Part shown: positions 7,259 through 7,868 of the stretch, piece by piece
Layout of the letters: each line of letters starts with the position of its first letter
Numbering within the stretch: position 1 is the first letter of the stretch
DNA from: an uncultured Porphyromonadaceae bacterium
GTDB lineage: Bacteria; Bacteroidota; Bacteroidia; Bacteroidales; Muribaculaceae
Length of the DNA stretch: 7,868 bases
Reading direction: 5' to 3'
NCBI GenBank assembly: GCA_947175455.1
Contig: CAMWMW010000065.1
Span: 1-7,868, forward strand
The notes under the pieces: generated by a model
Told to the model about the DNA's origin: nothing
The model's input: only the letters and a program-made list of their open reading frames with translations
Databases searched by the model: none
Program-made: the position numbers and the translations under genes

Positions 7259-7868
7259 ATGAAAGGTATTATTGAATCAAAGAAATCATTAAAGAAAGCC
7301 GTTGTTATGGTTTTTGCCGAGGTGTTAGGATGCATCCCGGCATTCGGTGTGTCTGTTTCCGAACGCGGCACCGCATATGAGGCGGCGGACACCGCCGGCA
7401 GGAATCTGCAGGAATTCGAGGTGGTCTCGGAGCGGGTCCGCAAAGAGGTGACGAGTACCGCGCCGTTGTTCAATCTGACCAACGAGCGTATGAAGACGAT
7501 GGGAGTGACCGACATTTCCGATGCCCTTCATCGTCTGCCCGGTGTCAATATAAGGGATTACGGCGGCGCAGGAGGCATGAAGACCGTGTCGGTGCGAGGT
7601 TTCGGCACAACGCATACCGGTGTCATCTATGACGGAATCGTTCTCAGCGATTGCCAGAGCGGAAAAATTGACCTTTCAAGATATTCGCTTGACAATCTCG
7701 GCAGCCTTTCTCTGATTGTCGGCGACAACAATGACATATTTGTTCCAGCCAAGGCTTCGGCTTCCGCCGCAACAATCGTATTGTCTTCGATGTCTGTGTC
7801 CGGTCCGATGGATTCATTGTGGCATGTCACCGGACAGATGCGATTCGGCTCATTCGGCACTTATAACC
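7259..7868 (+). CDS. btuB: BtuB-like TonB-dependent outer-membrane receptor, N-terminal part
   Basis: ATG at 7259 opens 203 complete codons that run off the right edge. Residues 1-30 form an N-terminal signal (several lysines, then AVVMVFAEVLGCIPAFG), though a glutamate in the core makes it a weak one. No carboxypeptidase-like extension is seen. A possible TonB-box region is LQEFEVVSE near 50-58. The plug domain follows, with LPGVNIRDYGG (93-103), VSVRGFGTTHTGVIYDG (110-126) and LSDCQSGKIDLSRYSLDNL (129-147), a wording close to Bacteroides cobalamin receptors. The beta-barrel lies outside the window. The protein would import corrinoids across the outer membrane using TonB-ExbBD energy. Assignment to cobalamin rests on the plug and on the riboswitch directly upstream. 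The start is supported by GAGGA 12 bases before it and by the basic N-terminus. Later genes of a B12 transport operon would be expected to the right. Confidence 0.92.
   Translation, partial: MKGIIESKKSLKKAVVMVFAEVLGCIPAFGVSVSERGTAYEAADTAGRNLQEFEVVSERVRKEVTSTAPLFNLTNERMKTMGVTDISDALHRLPGVNIRDYGGAGGMKTVSVRGFGTTHTGVIYDGIVLSDCQSGKIDLSRYSLDNLGSLSLIVGDNNDIFVPAKASASAATIVLSSMSVSGPMDSLWHVTGQMRFGSFGTYN

Noticed and set aside
7259..7340. Lipoprotein signal (V-L-G-C at residues 22-25) in the receptor
   Set aside because: The lipobox is poor and TonB-dependent receptors are normally integral barrels; the cysteine is probably incidental.
7090..7860. Minus-strand frames of 77-141 codons opposite the riboswitch and receptor
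   Set aside because: The opposite strand encodes a TonB plug domain with intact motifs, so these are shadows.

Overview
The window looks like Bacteroidales chromosome (Bacteroidota; family not resolved). Three things point there. Both recognisable promoters fit the Bacteroides -33 TTTG / -7 TAnnTTTG pattern. The large minus-strand gene has the N-terminal and core signatures of Bacteroidales secreted RHS/YD-repeat proteins. A cobalamin riboswitch sits in front of a TonB-dependent receptor, a common vitamin B12 uptake arrangement in this phylum. The coding part is moderately GC-rich; the intergenic part near 6480-6960 is strongly AT-rich.

Layout. Positions 1-5488 (minus strand) are one uninterrupted reading frame of 1829 codons. 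It is a signal-peptide-bearing RHS/YD-repeat protein that runs off the left edge inside its RHS core, so the variable C-terminus is not visible. Just upstream, overlapping it by 8 bases (ATGAGTAG), is a 298-codon gene (5481-6377) whose last ~70 residues resemble a type IX secretion sorting domain. Its natural N-terminus seems to be a signal peptide starting at 6467, but an in-frame amber codon at 6399-6401 separates that signal peptide from the body. A good promoter at 6507-6538 would transcribe both genes leftward.

Positions 6541-6960 hold no convincing gene. They contain a 20-bp tandem duplication, a perfect inverted repeat and stretches resembling a decayed or dispersed intergenic repeat.

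On the plus strand, a promoter at 6961-6991 leads directly into a complete cobalamin riboswitch aptamer (6998-7186). An expression platform with two hairpins follows (7187-7258), then the start of a BtuB-like TonB-dependent receptor (7259 to the right edge, 203 codons visible). When cobalamin is plentiful the riboswitch should lower expression of this outer-membrane importer.

The two divergent units appear functionally independent. The most interesting part is the leftward two-gene cassette: a possibly disrupted exported T9SS-like protein translationally coupled to a giant RHS protein.
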